DNA from: JBOGED01 sp050743625
Lineage (GTDB): Bacteria; Actinomycetota; Nitriliruptoria; Euzebyales; Egibacteraceae
Assembly (NCBI GenBank): GCA_050743625.1
Contig: JBOGED010000248.1
Span: 1-5,670 of the forward strand
Reading direction: 5' to 3'
DNA: 5,670 nt
Position 1 is the stretch's first letter. Every line of letters begins with the position of its first letter. Shown here piece after piece: positions 5,650 to 5,670 of this stretch. The translations under genes and the position numbers were made by a program. The notes beneath the pieces are model-generated. The model saw only the letters and a program-made list of their open reading frames with translations, did not search any database and was not told where the DNA came from.

Positions 5650-5670
5650 TCCCGAACAGGGATTTCGGGG
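5650..5670 (+). terminator. Hairpin at the window end, possible operon terminator
   Basis: CCCGAA (5651-5656) pairs with TTCGGG (5664-5669) around a seven-base loop, and T5650 can wobble-pair with G5670. It lies about 50 bases after the flavoprotein stop. The window ends at the stem, so a following T-tract cannot be checked. The overlapping TGTTC-CC-GAACA (5647-5658) is an alternative short inverted repeat. Confidence 0.35.

Overview
The window is strongly GC-rich bacterial DNA with all recognisable genes on the + strand. The GC richness and the style of the toxin-antitoxin pair suggest an actinobacterium or another high-GC soil-type bacterium. The phylum cannot be fixed from this sequence alone.

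Layout: bases 1-341 hold no convincing gene. Bases 342-1135 carry a compact type II toxin-antitoxin-like operon: a ribbon-helix-helix antitoxin with a DUF433-like C-terminal part, overlapping by 4 bases a DUF5615 (PIN-like) toxin. A tandem 10-bp repeat and a strong Shine-Dalgarno sequence precede it, and a GC hairpin follows it. Bases 1136-1432 are a spacer with a 16-bp inverted repeat next to a TATAAC box. At its end a perfect 14-bp palindrome spans the next start codon.

Bases 1433-4450 encode the centrepiece, a 1005-residue two-domain protein. Residues about 30-340 form a catalase-family heme domain of the y4iL-like type, with candidate distal His60 and Asn138 and the proximal R324-x-x-x-Y328 motif. 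Residues about 363-1005 form a complete LodA/GoxA-like, cysteine tryptophylquinone (CTQ) dependent amino-acid oxidase domain. Bases 4466-5602, only 15 bases downstream, encode a LodB/GoxB-like FAD monooxygenase, the usual maturation partner that makes the CTQ cofactor.

Reading of the system: LodA-type oxidases release ammonia and hydrogen peroxide from an amino acid. Here the peroxide-producing domain appears to be covalently joined to a peroxide-consuming heme domain and co-transcribed with its cofactor-building flavoprotein. This could be a self-detoxifying amine oxidase. Alternatively, the heme domain may use the peroxide for an oxidation or for CTQ maturation. The fusion is the observation most worth following up. 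The toxin-antitoxin operon next to it has no evident functional link and may be accessory DNA.
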